This document shows positions 33,986-40,938 of a stretch of DNA of 54,364 nt, piece by piece. Location: the NCBI GenBank assembly GCA_965652545.1, contig CBFGWV010000007.1, positions 1 through 54,364 on the forward strand, in the 5' to 3' direction. This DNA is from CBFGWV01 sp965652545 (GTDB lineage: Bacteria; Pseudomonadota; Gammaproteobacteria; Competibacterales; Competibacteraceae). The position numbers and the translations under genes were made by a program. The notes beneath the pieces are model-generated. The model searched no databases. It was not told where the DNA came from and saw only the letters and a list, made by a program, of their open reading frames with translations. Numbering within the stretch: position 1 is the first letter of the stretch; every line of letters starts with the position of its first letter.

Positions 33986-35302
33986 TCAGCCCTCCTTTGT
34001 GCCTCGACCGCTCAACGCCCGATGCTGCGGAAACTGGCAGGTGAACGTACTGCCGACACCCAACTCGCTGGCCACCAGCAGGCGCCCCTGGTGACGATGC
34101 ATGACGTGCTTGACGATGGCCAGCCCCAATCCGGTGCCACCGCTTTCGCGCTGGCGCCCCTTGTCCACCCTGTAGAACCGCTCGGTCAAACGCGGCAGGT
34201 GCTGGGGCGGTATGCCCTCGCCGTCATCTTCAACGGACAGCCGGGGGCCATCGGTGGCGGCCTGCCAGCGGACGCACACCCGGCATCCGGGGCCGGTATA
34301 GCGAACGGCGTTGAATACCAGGTTGGAAAAGGCGCTGCGCAGTTCCTTCTCATTGCCCGAGAGCCACAGCCCAGGCTCGGCGACAATCTGGATATCGTGG
34401 TGCTTCTCGCCACTGAGTGCCCGCGCATCCTCGGCGATGCTCTCGAGCAAGGCGCCCACATCCACAGGGCGTGTGCTGTGCTTTTCGTCGGGGTCTTCCA
34501 GCCGCGAGAGCATCAATAGATCTTCGATGATGTTCAGCATGCGGCTGGATTGGCCTTGCATGGTGGCCAAAGCCTTGTGCCAGCGCGCCAGTGACGGGTC
34601 CTCGGCATCCAGCAGGGTTTCGAGATAGCCGTTGACCACGGTCAAGGGGCTGCGCAGTTCGTGCGACACATTGGCCACGAAGTCCCGGCGCACCTGCTCC
34701 AGGCGGTGCATCTGAGTGATGTCCGACGCGATGAGCAGGCGCTGGCCCTGCCCGTAGGGAATCAGCCGCGCACGCAGCAGCCGGGACGGGTCGGCAGGGG
34801 CACGGAAGTCCACACTATCGCCCCCCGTACTGCCATCGAGAAAGCCGAGGAACGCTGGATGGCGAACGAGATTGGCGACCGGACGCCCGACATCCTGGGG
34901 GATGCGCAGGCCCAGCAGTTCCGCTGCCGCACGGTTCAACCAGAGCAGTTCGCCGGCATCGTTGAGCGCCACCGCCACATCCGGCACCGCCTCGATGGCA
35001 TCGCGATACTTGCCCAGGGCATTGCGCAGCGCACGCTCGCGCTGGTCCTGCTGGCGTCGGGCACGACGCAAGTGGCTGGCGACATCGGCCCACAGGCCTT
35101 GCCCATAGCGGAACTCACCCTCGCGCGCCCGGCCCAGGGCCTTGACCAGGCGCGCCAGTTCGCTGACGTGATAGATGGCCAAAAGCCACCCAGCGGCAGC
35201 CATCACCGGCCAGAAGTAGCCGATCCACCAACCCGCGGCGGCCGATGCTGCGGCAAACACGCTGACCCGGGTCAAGGCCAGCACGAGCGGTTGCTGCGCC
35301 AA
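33986..35302 (-). CDS. phoR: Phosphate regulon sensor kinase PhoR
   Basis: PhoR phosphorylates PhoB when phosphate is scarce. The 438-residue protein has a hydrophobic hairpin near the N-terminus (about 8-45) with almost no periplasmic part, a PAS domain (about 97-200), and the phosphoacceptor His214 in ANVSHELRSPLT. An HATPase domain follows with NLVFNAVRYT, EDDGEGIPP and GGTGLGLAIVKHV. This is the standard PhoR plan. The start is a TTG at 35302, three bases after phoB, with CAGGA upstream. Confidence 0.96.
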   Translation of the reverse strand: MAQQPLVLALTRVSVFAAASAAAGWWIGYFWPVMAAAGWLLAIYHVSELARLVKALGRAREGEFRYGQGLWADVASHLRRARRQQDQRERALRNALGKYRDAIEAVPDVAVALNDAGELLWLNRAAAELLGLRIPQDVGRPVANLVRHPAFLGFLDGSTGGDSVDFRAPADPSRLLRARLIPYGQGQRLLIASDITQMHRLEQVRRDFVANVSHELRSPLTVVNGYLETLLDAEDPSLARWHKALATMQGQSSRMLNIIEDLLMLSRLEDPDEKHSTRPVDVGALLESIAEDARALSGEKHHDIQIVAEPGLWLSGNEKELRSAFSNLVFNAVRYTGPGCRVCVRWQAATDGPRLSVEDDGEGIPPQHLPRLTERFYRVDKGRQRESGGTGLGLAIVKHVMHRHQGRLLVASELGVGSTFTCQFPQHRALSGRGTKEG

Positions 35303-35305
35303 ACG

Positions 35306-35998
35306 TTACGTCCTGGTAGAAAAACGGTAGCCGGCACCCCGTACCGTCTGAATCAAGACATCGTGTCCATGCGGTTCCAACGCCTTGCGCAAACGCCGGA
35401 TGTGCACATCGACCGTGCGCTCCTCGACATACACATTGGAGCCCCACACCCGGTCCAACAGTTGTCCGCGGCTGTATACCCGCTCGGGATGCGACATGAA
35501 GAACTCCAGCAAACGGTATTCCGTCGGCCCGATGTCTACGGTCGCCTCGCCGCTGGTGACGCGGTGGCTGGCCGTGTCCAGCGACAAGCCGTTGGCCGAG
35601 AGCACCTCTTCATCGCCGCTCGCCGCACCGCGTCGCATGACCGCTCGAATCCGGGCCACCAGTTCACGGGGCGAAAACGGCTTGGTGATGTAGTCGTCGG
35701 CCCCGGCCTCCAGCCCGAGAACCTTGTCCTCTTCCTCGGCCCGGGCGGTGAGCAGGATGATCGGCAACTCGCGGGTCAACTCTTCCTTCTTCAGCCGACG
35801 GGCGTAGTCGATGCCGCTAGTGCCCGGCAGCATCCAGTCGAGGAGCACCAGGTCCGGGCGATGATTGGCAATGGCCATCTGCGCCTGGCGAGAATCGCCC
35901 GCCTCGTCGATATCGAAGCCGGCACTGGCCAGCGCGAAGCTGATCATCTCCCGGATGGGCTGTTCGTCCTCAACAACGAGAATGCGCTTGGAATTCAT
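35306..35998 (-). CDS. phoB: Phosphate regulon response regulator PhoB
   Basis: PhoB activates phosphate-starvation genes by binding Pho boxes. The 230-residue protein has a receiver domain with phosphoacceptor Asp54 (LVLLDWMLPGTSG), Thr in LLTARAEE and Lys in ITKPFSPREL. An OmpR-type winged helix ends in VDVHIRRLRKALEPHGHD..IQTVRGAGYRFS. I chose the ATG at 35998 because the upstream frame extension crosses the promoter. A Pho box lies just upstream, implying autoregulation. Confidence 0.97.
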   Translation of the reverse strand: MNSKRILVVEDEQPIREMISFALASAGFDIDEAGDSRQAQMAIANHRPDLVLLDWMLPGTSGIDYARRLKKEELTRELPIILLTARAEEEDKVLGLEAGADDYITKPFSPRELVARIRAVMRRGAASGDEEVLSANGLSLDTASHRVTSGEATVDIGPTEYRLLEFFMSHPERVYSRGQLLDRVWGSNVYVEERTVDVHIRRLRKALEPHGHDVLIQTVRGAGYRFSTRT

Positions 35999-36026
35999 GG
36001 CATTGCCCTTGCCTGAAAGAGCGCTC

Positions 36027-36060
36027 ATTAAATGGCAGAGATATGACAATCGGGTGACAG
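36027..36060 (-). promoter_or_regulatory. Pho box and -10 of the phoB promoter
   Basis: On the minus strand CTGTCAC (36060-36054), CCGA, TTGTCAT (36049-36043) match the two 7-bp repeats of a Pho box with 4-nt spacing. Ten bases further lies TTTAAT (36032-36027), the position of the -10 in PhoB-activated promoters. A third weaker repeat CTGCCAT (36038-36032) keeps the 11-bp phase but overlaps the -10. The start of phoB is about 28 nt downstream of the -10. Confidence 0.8.
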
Positions 36061-36151
36061 GCGCCCGATTGAACCTTGACCGCGTCGGCCCGGTCTTCTC
36101 GGGGAGAGGATAGCGCGTCTCGCTCGCAACGGATGGATGCATCGCAAGACC

Positions 36152-36166
36152 ATAGTTTGTCGCTAT
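36152..36166. promoter_or_regulatory. OxyR-like half operator upstream of the peroxiredoxin gene
   Basis: ATAG-N7-CTAT (36152-36166) matches one dimer half of the OxyR consensus, in which such units repeat with 7-nt spacing. The neighbouring units are not conserved, so this may be chance. It lies 95 nt before a peroxiredoxin gene, a usual OxyR target. Confidence 0.3.
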
Positions 36167-36260
36167 CCGGGGCGTTGCGGGATTCAATTTCCGCCATGTG
36201 GCGAAATGCCCTATCCTCCACGTCCCTTTCCAATCACCTTCGCATGAACGGAGTCCCTGC

Positions 36261-36863
36261 ATGAGTGTTCTGGTCACCCAACAAGCCCCCGATTTCACCG
36301 CCCCGGCTGTGTTGCCCGACGGCTCCATCCGGGAGGATTTTTCGCTGGCCAGCCTGCGCGGCAAGTACGTCGTGCTGTTTTTCTACCCGTTGGACTTCAC
36401 CTTTGTGTGCCCTTCGGAAATCATCGCCCATGACAACCGCATCGAGAAGTTCAAGGACTTGGGTGTCGAAGTGGTCGGTGTGTCGATCGACTCGCAGTTC
36501 AGCCACTATGCGTGGCGCAACACGCCGGTGAACGCCGGTGGTATCGGTCCGGTGCAATTCCCGCTGGTGGCCGATGTGAAGCACAGCATCGCCCAGGCCT
36601 ATGGCATCGAACATCCCGAAGCCGGCGTTGCGCTACGCGCCTCGTTCCTCATCGACCGCAACGGTGTGGTCCAGCATCAGGTGGTCAACAACCTGCCGCT
36701 GGGGCGGAATGTCGACGAGATGCTGCGCATGGTCGAGGCCCTGCAGTTCCATGAGGAGCACGGCGAGGTCTGCCCCGCCGGCTGGCAGAAGGGCGCCAAG
36801 GGCATGAAGGCCGACGCCAAGGGCGTCGCAGACTATCTTGCCGGCAACGCCAGCGGGCTGTAA
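36261..36863 (+). CDS. Typical 2-Cys peroxiredoxin (AhpC/Prx1 class)
   Basis: This thiol peroxidase reduces hydrogen peroxide and organic peroxides. The 200-residue protein has the peroxidatic Cys50 in DFTFVCPSE and the resolving Cys171 in GEVCPAGW near the C-terminus. The conserved Arg is in LRASFLIDRNG. This marks the typical 2-Cys, Prx1/AhpC-like class. The ATG at 36261 is chosen because the family starts at MSVLV. trxB lies downstream, so thioredoxin reductase plus thioredoxin may supply reducing power; no ahpF is adjacent. Confidence 0.94.
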   Translation: MSVLVTQQAPDFTAPAVLPDGSIREDFSLASLRGKYVVLFFYPLDFTFVCPSEIIAHDNRIEKFKDLGVEVVGVSIDSQFSHYAWRNTPVNAGGIGPVQFPLVADVKHSIAQAYGIEHPEAGVALRASFLIDRNGVVQHQVVNNLPLGRNVDEMLRMVEALQFHEEHGEVCPAGWQKGAKGMKADAKGVADYLAGNASGL

Positions 36864-36914
36864 GCCCGGTAGCCGAGGTCCCGGGGTGCGGAGCGTGAGT
36901 CCGTGCCTCGGAGC

Positions 36915-37036
36915 TTAAGTTTTAAGTTTTAAGTTTTAAGTTTTAAGTTTTAAGTTTTAAGTTTTAAGTTTTGCAGGATGGTCAGACTAGAGGATTTGTC
37001 GCTGATCCACGTAGAACTTAAAACTTAAAACCTAAA
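36915..37036 (+). repeat. TTTTAAG heptamer palindromic element upstream of trxB
   Basis: A left array of about 8.3 TTTTAAG heptamers (36915-36972) is followed by a 42-nt mixed-composition core (36973-37014). A right array of about 2.5 CTTAAAA heptamers follows (37015-37031, then a decayed unit to 37036). The arrays are reverse complements, so the RNA could form an A/U-rich hairpin closing the core. It ends 27 nt before the trxB ATG. The A+T-only arrays stand out sharply from the GC-rich surroundings. The same design occurs upstream of ahcY. Confidence 0.9.
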
Positions 37037-37063
37037 TCGTTCCAGCCCAGGAGCCATCGCATC

Positions 37064-38017
37064 ATGTCCGAACCGCGTCACATCCGTCTGCTCATCCTCG
37101 GTTCCGGTCCGGCGGGCTACACCGCGGCCGTCTATGCCGCGCGCGCTAATCTGAGCCCGGTGCTCATCACGGGTCTGCAGATGGGTGGTCAGTTGACCAC
37201 CACCACCGAGGTCGACAACTGGCCCGGCGATGTCGAGGGTCTGCAAGGGCCGGCGCTGATGGAGCGCATGAAAGCCCACGCCGAGCGCTTCGATACCGAG
37301 GTGATCTTCGACCACATCCATACGGCGAAGCTGGACACCCGCCCGTACACGCTGGTGGGCGATGCCGGCACCTACACCTGCGATGCGCTGATCATCGCCA
37401 CCGGAGCCAGCGCCAAGTACCTCGGCCTGCCGTCGGAGCAGGCGATGATGGGCAAGGGCGTCTCGGCCTGCGCAACCTGCGATGGGTTTTTCTATCGCGG
37501 CCAGAAGGTTGCCGTCATCGGTGGCGGCAACACAGCGGTGGAGGAAGCCTTGTACCTCTCAAACATCGCCGCGGAGGTGACCGTCGTCCATCGGCGCGAC
37601 AGCTTCCGTGCCGAGAAGATCTTGGTAAACCGGCTGTTGGACAAGGCCGAGAACGGCAACGTGCGCCTCGAGCTGGACGCCACCTTGGATGAAGTCCTGG
37701 GCGATCAGTCCGGCGTCACGGGCATTCGCATCCGCTCGACCAAGGACGACAGCACAAAAGCGCTGGAGCTGGCCGGCGTGTTCATCGCCATCGGCCATCA
37801 ACCCAACACCCAACTGTTCGAAGGGCAGTTGGCCATGGAGAACGGCTATATCATCGTTCGCGGCGGTCTGAGCGGCAACGCGACCGCAACCAGCCTTCCC
37901 GGTGTCTTTGCCGCCGGCGATGTGGCCGACCATGTCTACCGGCAGGCCATCACCTCGGCCGGCAGCGGCTGCATGGCAGCCCTGGATGCCGAACGCTTCC
38001 TGGACGATCTGGGTTAG
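37064..38017 (+). CDS. trxB: Thioredoxin-disulfide reductase
   Basis: TrxB reduces thioredoxin with NADPH through FAD. The 317-residue length is typical of low-molecular-weight TrxB. The FAD motif GSGPAGYTAAVYAARA is at about 13-28. The redox pair Cys136/Cys139 is in VSACATCDGFFYRG, the NADPH fold is VIGGGNTAVEEALYL, and HRRDSFRAEKI follows. The C-terminal FAD block GVFAAGDVADHVYRQAITSAGSG is intact. CAGGAG precedes the ATG, and a heptamer-repeat element lies just upstream. A strong terminator follows. Confidence 0.98.
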   Translation: MSEPRHIRLLILGSGPAGYTAAVYAARANLSPVLITGLQMGGQLTTTTEVDNWPGDVEGLQGPALMERMKAHAERFDTEVIFDHIHTAKLDTRPYTLVGDAGTYTCDALIIATGASAKYLGLPSEQAMMGKGVSACATCDGFFYRGQKVAVIGGGNTAVEEALYLSNIAAEVTVVHRRDSFRAEKILVNRLLDKAENGNVRLELDATLDEVLGDQSGVTGIRIRSTKDDSTKALELAGVFIAIGHQPNTQLFEGQLAMENGYIIVRGGLSGNATATSLPGVFAAGDVADHVYRQAITSAGSGCMAALDAERFLDDLG

Positions 38018-38043
38018 CAATTCGAGTTAGTTAGCCGAAACAA

Positions 38044-38069
38044 AAAAAGCCCGCTTCCGCGGGCTTTTT
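38044..38069. terminator. Bidirectional intrinsic terminator
   Basis: AAAAAGCCCGC (38044-38054), TTCC, GCGGGCTTTTT (38059-38069) form an 11-bp stem with A and T runs on the two sides. It would terminate trxB on the plus strand and the DUF2061 gene on the minus strand. Confidence 0.93.
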
Positions 38070-38070
38070 C

Positions 38071-38265
38071 TCAGGCCGGGAGAGCGCCCTGGTGACGATG
38101 CCCCCACCGAGTCCACGCCTTCTCGTGCAGCGCGTACGCCACCGTGTTGCACAGCGGCTCCACCAAGGCAACCGCACCGCCCACGGCGAGACTGCCTGTC
38201 AACAGGTACGCCACCGTGAAGGCGACCGTGAAATGGACTATGGCGAAGGTGAACGTCTTGGTCAT
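38071..38265 (-). CDS. DUF2061 family small membrane protein
   Basis: The 64-residue protein matches the DUF2061 pattern: two hydrophobic segments (about 7-22 and 27-43, TVAFTVAYLLTG and AVGGAVALVEPLCNTVAYAL) and an end HEKAWTRWGHRH. The family function is unknown. I chose the ATG at 38265, preceded by GAGG, over an extension with poor codon character. A Fur-like box lies 32-46 nt upstream of this start, which suggests iron control. Confidence 0.85.
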   Translation of the reverse strand: MTKTFTFAIVHFTVAFTVAYLLTGSLAVGGAVALVEPLCNTVAYALHEKAWTRWGHRHQGALPA

Positions 38266-38296
38266 GGCTGTGAACCTCGTGTGTCTCTGGTTCAAA

Positions 38297-38311
38297 TGAT
38301 AACGATTCTCA
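38297..38311. promoter_or_regulatory. Fur-like box
   Basis: TGATAAC-G-ATTCTCA fits the 7-1-7 inverted Fur core TGATAAT-N-ATTATCA with two mismatches. Flanking bases on both sides are also A-rich. It lies 32 nt upstream of the DUF2061 ATG, in a region that would overlap the promoter. Confidence 0.6.
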
Positions 38312-38360
38312 AAGCCATTGCCATACAATTCTCTGCATTCCGTCGATAGCTCACGGCTAT

Positions 38361-39242
38361 TTAGAATGTATCACGCTCAGCAATCGCATCCGCGCGGGCC
38401 AGAATGCGCTGCGCCTCGTCCACATGCAGCGCTTCGACCAACCGTCCGTTGACCACCGTAAACCCCATCCCCGCGTCGACGGCCAGTTTCCAGGCGCTGA
38501 CGATGGCCCGTGCGCGCTCCAGCTCTATTGCCCCAGGGGCAAAAATGCGGTTGGCCACGGCAATCTGACGCGGATGAATGAGCGTTTTACCGTCGAAGCC
38601 GAATACCCGTCCCTGTTCGCAGACCTGTGCCAAACCCTCCTCGTCCTTCAGGGCAAGATGCACGCCATCGAGCACGTCCAGTCCGTGCGCCCGCGCCGCC
38701 AGCACACAGGTCTGCAGCGCGGTCGCCAGCCCCGGACGTCCGCGCCCGGGGGGCAGACGCAATGCTTTGGTGAGCTCGGATGTGCCGACCACCAGGGTGC
38801 ATACCGCTTTGTCCGCACCGGCCAGCCGCTCGGCTGCAAGCACGCCTGCCGGTGACTCGATCATCAGCCAGAGCGGCAACGCCACGCCAGCACGCCGCAT
38901 GCGCGCGGTCACCGCATCCACCTGCCGGGGTGACTCCGCCTTCGGCAGCACCAGCGCATCCGCACCGGCTACGGCCAACAGAGCATCAAGGTCCGCCTCG
39001 CCCCAGGGCGTGTCCAGCCCGTTGATACGCACCACCCACTCCTGTCGTCGCTGGCGCGGTTGGGCAAGGACAGCACAGACCTGCGCACGGGCGGCGGCCT
39101 TTGACTCCGGTGCAACGGCGTCGTCGAGGTCGAAGATCAGTACATCCGCGGGCAGGGTCACCGCCTTGGCCAGGGCGCGTGAATTGATACCCGGCACATA
39201 CAAGGCCGAGCGCCGCGGGGGCGAAGTGACGCTGCCGCTCAT
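38361..39242 (-). CDS. CitE-like HpcH/HpaI aldolase (CoA-ester lyase family)
   Basis: The 293-residue TIM-barrel protein belongs to the citrate lyase beta / malyl-CoA lyase family. Motifs are RRSALYVPGINSRALAKA, DVLIFDLDDAVAPESKAAAR (metal site), VVRINGLDT, LPKAESPRQVD and MIESPAGVL, and the C-terminal FDGKTLIHPRQI. No CitD/CitF subunits are nearby, so it is probably a stand-alone CitE-like enzyme such as a malyl- or methylmalyl-CoA lyase/thioesterase; the substrate is not evident. It overlaps the iclR-type gene by 4 nt, so that regulator probably controls it. Confidence 0.9.
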   Translation of the reverse strand: MSGSVTSPPRRSALYVPGINSRALAKAVTLPADVLIFDLDDAVAPESKAAARAQVCAVLAQPRQRRQEWVVRINGLDTPWGEADLDALLAVAGADALVLPKAESPRQVDAVTARMRRAGVALPLWLMIESPAGVLAAERLAGADKAVCTLVVGTSELTKALRLPPGRGRPGLATALQTCVLAARAHGLDVLDGVHLALKDEEGLAQVCEQGRVFGFDGKTLIHPRQIAVANRIFAPGAIELERARAIVSAWKLAVDAGMGFTVVNGRLVEALHVDEAQRILARADAIAERDTF

Positions 39243-40045
39243 GGTTCGGTCACCGCAAGCGGGCGACCACCCAGTGCGAGCGTCACTGCGCGACCGGTGT
39301 CGGCCAGCAACGCACCCAATTCGGCCAAGCGCGCGTCGGTCATCCGTGCGGTCGGGCCGGAGAGCGAAATGGCCGCCGTGGCTTGGCCGTATTCATCGAA
39401 GATCGGTGCGGCCACGCAGCGCAGCCCATCGGCCTGCTCCTCCGCATCCAGGGCATAACCCTGGCGACGGGTTGCATCCAGCGCCCGTGCCAGTGCATTG
39501 GCATCGGTAATCGTGCGGTCGGTAAAACGGGGCAAACCGGTGCGCGCCGCCAAATCGGCGATGGCTGTCGGTGAGGCCATACACAACAAGGCTTTGCCGA
39601 CACCCGAGGCATGCAACGGCGCACGACCACCGAGCCTGGCCAGCATACGCATCAGTTCCTGGCATTGAACCTGGGCGATGAACACGGCGTGGTCGCCATC
39701 GCGAATGGCCAGATTTGCCGTCTCGCCCCCTTGCTCGACCAGCCGGCGCAAATAGGGGTGGGTCTCGCGCACCAAATCGCGATGGCTCAGAAAAGCACTG
39801 CCGACAGTGAACGCCTGGACACCGATGCGCCAGCGCCCGGTGTCTGGATCGTTCTGGACGAATCGCGCCTGCTGCAAGGTGCCCAGCAAGCGGTGTACGG
39901 TCGAGGCTGGCAATGCGGCCTGCTGGGCCAACTCAGACAACCCCAGGCCGTACTCCGCGCTCGCCAGCGCCTGCAAAAGCGCCAACCCGCGGTTGAGCGA
40001 CTGAACTTGTCCCGCAGGCGCTCCGATCTGTGTTTGGCGGGCCAT
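39239..40045 (-). CDS. IclR family transcriptional regulator
   Basis: The 268-residue protein has an N-terminal winged helix (about 12-75: QSLNRGLALLQALASAEYGLGLSELAQQ and ASTVHRLLGTL). A C-terminal GAF-like effector domain contains ASGVGKALL, RQGYALDAEEQADGLRCVAAPIFDEYG and AAISLSGP. I chose the ATG at 40045, preceded by GAGGG. It is the first gene of a two-gene unit with the CitE-like enzyme, and a palindrome matching IclR operators lies 65 nt upstream, pointing to autoregulation. The effector is unknown, perhaps an organic acid or CoA-ester product. Confidence 0.92.
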   Translation of the reverse strand: MARQTQIGAPAGQVQSLNRGLALLQALASAEYGLGLSELAQQAALPASTVHRLLGTLQQARFVQNDPDTGRWRIGVQAFTVGSAFLSHRDLVRETHPYLRRLVEQGGETANLAIRDGDHAVFIAQVQCQELMRMLARLGGRAPLHASGVGKALLCMASPTAIADLAARTGLPRFTDRTITDANALARALDATRRQGYALDAEEQADGLRCVAAPIFDEYGQATAAISLSGPTARMTDARLAELGALLADTGRAVTLALGGRPLAVTEP

Positions 40046-40109
40046 GGCACGCCCTCGCAATGTTTTCCGTTGCGAGGAGCGTACACGAGCATCCCGCTGC
40101 TCGGGAATG

Positions 40110-40128
40110 GATTCCATTAGACGGAATC
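40110..40128. promoter_or_regulatory. Candidate IclR-family operator
   Basis: GATTCC-N7-GGAATC (40110-40128) is a perfect 6-bp inverted repeat. It contains ATTCC...CGGAAT, the core seen in many IclR-family sites. It lies upstream of the iclR-type gene and touches the last two bases of fxsA. Confidence 0.55.
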
Positions 40129-40567
40129 ACTCGTCGCGACGGTACTCGCCTTCAATGACCCGTCCGCCGGTTTTCCGGCCATCGGCGCTTGGGACAGGAC
40201 CGGATCGCACGTTGAAACGCCCGACGAGACTGGCTATGGCCCGGCGTCGGGTGAACGGCAGCAGGCACAGAAACCCCATCAGGTCGGTGATCAGGCCGGG
40301 GGTGAGCAGCAATACGCCACCGAACATCAAAACCAGCGCCTCCACCATCTCAATGGCGGGTGGCTCGCCCCGGTCCACCGCCGCCCGCGCACGCATCAGC
40401 GTCGCCAAGCCTTCACGCTTGAGCAACGCGACACCGGCGACCGCCGTGACCAGGCAGAGCAATATCGTGGGGATGACACCGATCACCCCACCGACCTGGA
40501 TCAGCACCGCCAGTTCGGCGAGCGGAACCGCAATGAACAACAGCAACAAGAGTCCAGGATGGATCAT
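40127..40567 (-). CDS. fxsA: FxsA family membrane protein
   Basis: The 146-residue protein matches FxsA (YjeG), an inner membrane protein linked in E. coli to suppressing F-plasmid exclusion of phage T7. It has hydrophobic segments at about 4-20, 25-45 and 75-95, with the family pattern VPLAELAVLIQVGGVIG and LLTPGLITDLMGFLCLLPFTR. A hydrophilic tail follows. I chose the ATG at 40567; it is divergent from cutA with a 41-nt gap. Confidence 0.92.
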   Translation of the reverse strand: MIHPGLLLLLFIAVPLAELAVLIQVGGVIGVIPTILLCLVTAVAGVALLKREGLATLMRARAAVDRGEPPAIEMVEALVLMFGGVLLLTPGLITDLMGFLCLLPFTRRRAIASLVGRFNVRSGPVPSADGRKTGGRVIEGEYRRDE

Positions 40568-40573
40568 TGTCCG

Positions 40574-40579
40574 TATAAT
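40574..40579 (+). promoter_or_regulatory. Consensus -10 between fxsA and cutA
   Basis: A perfect TATAAT lies 29 nt before the cutA ATG. No good -35 is visible at 16-18 nt upstream, so it may need an activator or use another sigma determinant. It would drive cutA-dsbD. Confidence 0.4.
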
Positions 40580-40608
40580 TTGCCCAAACCCACACAATGG
40601 GGTCAGAC

Positions 40609-40938
40609 ATGACGACCCACAAGCCCCTGACGTTGGCCATTGCCACAGCCCCGGACGCGGATACCGCCCGCCGCCTGGGCTCGCGTCTGGTGGAGCAACG
40701 GCTAGCCGCCTGCGTGAACTTGATTCCCGGCGTACAGTCCATCTACCGCTGGCAAGAGGCCATCGAATCCGACACCGAGGTCGTGATGTTGATCAAGACC
40801 CACCCCGGCGCCGTGGCGGCCATCAATGCCGTGTTGCGCAACGAGCATCCCTATGACGTGCCGGAGCTGATCACCCTGCCGATCGATGACGGCCTACCCG
40901 ACTACCTGGCCTGGGTGGCAGAGAGCACCAATGCCTAG
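40609..40938 (+). CDS. cutA: Divalent cation tolerance protein CutA
   Basis: CutA is a small trimeric protein linked to copper tolerance. The 109-residue product has TAPDADTARRLGSRLVEQRLAACVNLIPGVQSIYRW and YDVPELITLPIDDGLPDYLAWV, both strongly diagnostic. I chose the ATG at 40609, with GGGG at proper spacing, over an ATG four codons earlier. It overlaps dsbD by 8 nt; the cutA-dsbD pair is common in gammaproteobacteria. Confidence 0.96.
   Translation: MTTHKPLTLAIATAPDADTARRLGSRLVEQRLAACVNLIPGVQSIYRWQEAIESDTEVVMLIKTHPGAVAAINAVLRNEHPYDVPELITLPIDDGLPDYLAWVAESTNA

Noticed and set aside
36915..37036. Heptamer arrays as a mini-CRISPR
   Set aside because: Units are 7 nt and contiguous, the two sides are inverted, and there are no cas genes.
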